A stretch of DNA of 64,000 bases from Nectonema munidae. Lineage: Eukaryota > Nematomorpha > Nectonematoida > Nectonematidae. Of this stretch, positions 60,481 to 64,000 are shown one piece after another (position 1 is the first letter of the stretch; each line of letters starts with the position of its first letter). Location of the stretch: assembly GCA_030549495.1 (NCBI GenBank), contig JAUIRK010000758.1:80869-144868 (forward strand), written 5' to 3'. The notes beneath the pieces were generated by a model, which saw nothing but the letters and a program-made list of their open reading frames with translations, made no database searches and was not told the origin of the DNA. A program made the position numbers and the translations under genes.

Positions 60481-60939
60481 GTGCTGGAAATAGTTTTGGG
60501 AGGTGGTTTGGAGATAAAATTTGTGGCAGTTTCATTATCAGACAGTACAATTCAAAGAAGAATCATTGACATAGCAACTGATATCAAAGATGAAGTTGCG
60601 CAAGAGATCAAGTCTGCAGTGTTTGGGTTATATTCTATCCAATTTAAAACAACTGATGTGGCATTGTGCTCTCAATTGATGGCTTTTGCAAGATATGTTC
60701 ACTCTGTTTCATTTAAAGTGTTTATCTTTTGTTTTCCTCTTGAAACACCTACCAAAGCTTCTAATTGTATGGATCATTTTTTATTGAATCAGAAAATCTT
60801 TCATGGAATCATATCTGCGGTTTTTGTACAGATGGGTCACCACTCACCAGCTATGTTGGGGACTAAATCAGGATTCCAAGTTCTCTTTGAAAAATCGAGC
60901 TCCACATATGAAATCCCTTCATTGCATGATTTACCATAA
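60481..60939 (+). pseudogene. Longest open piece of the ZBED5-like transposase
   Basis: 152 codons. They cover the region from the segment after the BED finger (LSDSTIQRRIIDIATDIKDE) to just before the conserved IHRQ box (PSLHDLP here; another frame reads SLHCMIYHK). It is not expected to be a host gene. Confidence 0.65.
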
Positions 60940-61639
60940 AATCACTGGCTTAAAAAACACTATCAGCTTCACTAAAAAAAGTGGAAAAATCTAGTCCCGT
61001 CTTTTCAAACAATTGGGTATTGATATGGATGCTGACCTCATCTGCTTCTTTTCACACAAATGTTCGATGGCTCCCAAAAGGAAATGAGACATAAGGGATA
61101 TTTGAACTCAGAGATGAGCTTAAATTATTTTTGAAGTTCAAGGCAAGATGGATTTATTGCACACCTGTATGATGAGGAATGGAACTGGCATATTTGGATA
61201 ATATTTTTCAACAACTTAAGATGCAAATGCAAAGAAGAGATTCGAATATCATAAAATTCGTTGATTCATTGAAAGCTTTTATCAGTAAATTAGAAGAAAA
61301 AAGTAAATATAAATAACGTTGCAATGTTTGAGAGCCGTCAGTTCTTGTTGTTGATGATGAAGAAAAAGAGCTTACACAGTTTCAAAAAAATATCACTCTA
61401 CATCGTTTGATAACACTTGAAAATGTGTTTATTTCCAGAACTTAGTATGACATGGATTTAGTGTGTAATCCATTGAAATTTTCAGTTGAAAAACTTCCTG
61501 ATGATTGTCAGGATGGTTCAAGAGCAATAGATGTTCGAAAGTTAAGGACATAATGCTGGTCTCTTATGTGCAATTCTTATCCTAAAGTTTCAGGATGAGC
61601 TATCCCTACATTACTTTACTTACATAACATTACACTAGA

Positions 61640-61774
61640 GGCATGAGTAAGGCTGGTTAGGTGCGGGGGTTTTGGGTTCGATCCCTCATTAAGCCTACTT
61701 TCTCGTAGTTCAAAATACAAGCGGCGCAATTGTGCCTTCTCAATGAAAACACCCCATGGTACTTTTACCTTTAC
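61640..61774 (+). mobile_element. tRNA-derived SINE, family B, inserted in the hAT transposase
   Basis: The head ggcatgagtaaggctggtta (box A region) and gggttcgatccctc (box B) are followed by aagcggcgcaattgtgcc and acaccccatggtacttttac. The transposase text stops before it and resumes after it (TYLYESGFSTL). It is the + strand counterpart of 2662-2809. Confidence 0.75.
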
Positions 61775-62049
61775 TTTCATTTGTGTCTACATATCTCTAT
61801 GAGTCAGGCTTTTCAACATTGTTGCAACAAAACAACGTAAAAGATTGGAAGTTGAAGATGACTTGCGTTGTGCCATTTCGAGAACTTCCTCGCGTATTCA
61901 GCGATTAGCGAAGAATAAGCAGGATCAAAAATCTTATTAGCTTTAAATTAAAATGACATGAAATTTAATTTAGAAAAGAGGGGGAATGGTATTAAATTGA
62001 CCAATGTCCAAAGTCGACCTTCTGGGTGAAAAGGTTTAGAACCACTGTT

Positions 62050-64000
62050 CTGGAGTAAACGCAGAAACAGTTTTTTGCTTAAAAAATTTGATCGAACATT
62101 CCTTAAATAGAAAAAATCCTTAAATAGTTTGACTTCTCATTTAAAAGTTTATCGTTTTATTGCAAAGCCTCAAAGAAGTATTTCAATGGAAAGATCACAA
62201 AATTTTAGCTGTCACTAGACGTTGCAAAGTTTTTGCGAAAGATCATAAAAAGCTAAAAGATAAGAATATAAAACAACAGTGTCCAAAATGTGGCAAACTC
62301 TGTTGTCAAGATTGATGTTCTGGCATATTTACAAATTATTTCGTAGAAAATAAGTAATACCAATGAAATCAGCCTATCTAAAAATGCTAGTTTACATTTA
62401 CTTTGAGATGAATATAGTTTTTTTTACATATACTACTTTTAGACAGGTTGGGTAATTTTTGATTGACGTTTTAATATAGCTACAATGTAAATATTATTGT
62501 TTATAGTTTCATAGCACTTCCACATTTATATCTTTAGATTAGCTAGTTTATATGCAAAGTTAATTCAGAAAAGCATATAACACAAAAATATTTTATTGAC
62601 AGCTAATGTCAATTTTGAGTGATGAATACTGATACTTAGCCAAAAAATATATACAACCATCAAATTCAGAACCTTTTAAATATATATAAACATATACATT
62701 CATTCTATATCACGATATACTTTTCTCTGAATTCTCTTTTTCTATCGCGAACAGAATCCCCCCTGCCATTTAAGCAAACTTTTTTTTATCGGTGTGGAAA
62801 AAAATGCCTCTGGTAAAAATGCTCAAGTTTAAACGCCACGGGTATGCCCTCAATTGGCAAATAGGTAAAGTTGTATAGGTAAAAAAATAAAAAACTAATG
62901 TTGAAGTCAAAATTCTACAACATAGCATTGGGAATGCCATAAGAGAAAGACCAGTGTCCTCATCAGCAACAACAGCAAAGACTACAAAATTTGTAAAACA
63001 GATACACTGGTGGTGAACTACAACTTGATTACTTTTTGAAAGGTGTTTGCCATATTTATCTTGGAAATCGATAGAAAAGGTTATGAACTTTGAAAGAATG
63101 ATAAAAAAATATTGTGATACCATAGAATCGTCTTGAATATTAGTTGAATTTATATAACTCATTGATTATTAGTTTCATGTACAAAATCTAGAAGTTAATG
63201 TGTCCCTATAAATTGGTAGTGTGACCTGAATTCAAGTTTTACAATTTCTGATTATGAGGTCTAGGCATTTTAGTTATCTGGCAATTCGGGGCATTTTCCC
63301 TGTAGCATTTTTACCTACATTCTTTTTTATACTTTCTTATATAGATTTAAAAATATCAATAATTAAATTAAATTCTTCAATTAATATTATTTTATAAATT
63401 ATATCTTTATAAATAAATTCTTTACGCCAGAAAAAGCTTTATAAACATATATTTATTTTTATGGAATATGAGACACGTTTTAAAATATACGTCATGGTAT
63501 CCTTGTTTTAATTTAGATGTTTATTTTTGGCTTAGCATATAAATATATATTCTTACAAATATTCATAAGGATATATGGTGGTTTCACTAAATTGTCTAAA
63601 ACAAATTTTATTTATAAAAGTCGCCATTTTAAATGATGGAATTAAAACAAAAAAATTAAAATTAAAATTAATTAGGGAGTCGAAAAATAATTGATTTTTA
63701 AAATTTGATATGTTATAGCTAAACTATTTTTAAAGTTGAAAATATTTTAATGACTCATAGAGGTAGGAAGAAAATAATAAATTAATAAATTTTTAATGCA
63801 CTTATAATAATATCTGATGATCTTTTTTCTTAGATTTAGGTTATCGACACAAGTTGAATCAATCAAAAAATTTAAGAAAGAAAAAATCAAAAATACAATA
63901 ATATATTTAGCATAGACAAGTGATAAATGATAATTAACTTTTTTTTTTATAAATTTAAAGGTTTTTTAAAGAAAGAAATTTATTAGAGTACACATGTTTG
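62050..64000. other. Possible XPNPEP3 5' region; no exon recognised
   Basis: The missing first exon of XPNPEP3 could lie here, but no text resembling PGEITPG or a targeting peptide was found. A 130-codon - strand frame (62770-63162) has hydrophobic stretches and no recognised domain. Confidence 0.4.

Larger units (their letters stand above)
59251..62047 (+). mobile_element. Nearly full-span ZBED5-like hAT element, broken, with nested SINE
   Basis: The left end cagtgattctcaacaagaag and right end aaaaggtttagaaccactg are inverse hAT termini 2.8 kb apart. A transposase relic lies between. It has a BED region near 60250-60340 (RNYDNSYTKYGFTSI), the open frame 60481-60939 (LSDSTIQRRIIDIATDIKDE, PAMLGTKSGFQVLFEKSSST), and C-terminal pieces to about 61940 (YLYESGFSTLLQQ, LKMTCVVPF-like). 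The usual LDESTD motif reads FKTTD, so a catalytic Asp is lost, and many frames are broken. Flanking 8-mers agctagac and ttctggag do not match convincingly. The element lies upstream of the first visible XPNPEP3 exon, opposite to that gene. Confidence 0.75.

Noticed and set aside
62770-63162. 130-codon minus-strand frame as the missing XPNPEP3 first exon
   Set aside because: It lacks the proline/glycine-rich segment that precedes the RRHKLM block and has no fitting donor. It is too hydrophobic for a targeting peptide plus linker.
1-64000. Search for retrovirus-like, LTR or Polinton remains
   Set aside because: No protease, integrase, capsid-like or polymerase-B text and no paired long direct repeats were recognised. 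The reverse transcriptase pieces are of LINE type.

Overview
This is AT-rich (by eye about 70% A+T) nuclear DNA from a metazoan. Introns are GT-AG, genes are sparse, and old transposons and tRNA-derived SINEs are dense. The two host proteins resemble arthropod and vertebrate homologues, and the repeat content would suit a crustacean such as a parasitic copepod. That taxonomic guess is inference only.

Only two host genes can be supported, and they converge. A complete EHD gene (EH-domain dynamin-like ATPase, endocytic recycling) lies on the + strand in three coding exons, 36447-37352, 39927-40141 and 44311-44818. It encodes 542 residues and has a poly(A) signal at 45066. A mitochondrial-type Xaa-Pro aminopeptidase 3 gene (XPNPEP3/APP3, peptidase M24B) lies on the - strand in nine visible exons between 59006 and 51302. 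It has all five metal ligands and a poly(A) signal at 51203-51198. Its first exon, with the targeting peptide, was not found. The 6.4 kb between the two stop codons holds no recognisable gene. The two genes share no evident pathway.

Region by region: 1-7.7 kb holds a BED/ZBED5-like hAT transposase end, hairpin MITEs, tRNA-derived SINEs, two pogo-like elements flanked by TA (one with piggyBac-type MITEs inside) and a LINE 3' end. From 7.7 to 22 kb there are remnants of a pogo/Jerky-type transposase (about 11.8-12.5 kb), hAT pieces, a LINE reverse transcriptase (17.7-18.9 kb), a GA microsatellite and a cluster of piggyBac-type MITEs (20.4-20.7 kb). From 22 to 33 kb is the most structured repeat block. 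It has ZBED5-like hAT fragments, a long inverted repeat whose arms (25.1-26.5 and 29.4-30.4 kb) carry the same ~150-bp satellite in opposite orientation, a degenerate piggyBac transposase (about 31-31.8 kb) and a second ~150-bp tandem array (32.3-33.05 kb). EHD intron 2 (40.1-44.3 kb) is packed with a LINE fragment and hAT and piggyBac MITEs, two of which keep perfect 8-bp target duplications. Upstream of the first visible XPNPEP3 exon is a nearly full-span ZBED5-like hAT element (59251-62047) that was itself hit by a SINE.

No bacterial-type operon, CRISPR array, intact tRNA or rRNA gene, or clear virus-derived element was recognised. Most predicted reading frames outside the two genes are chance frames in AT-rich DNA or pieces of transposases.
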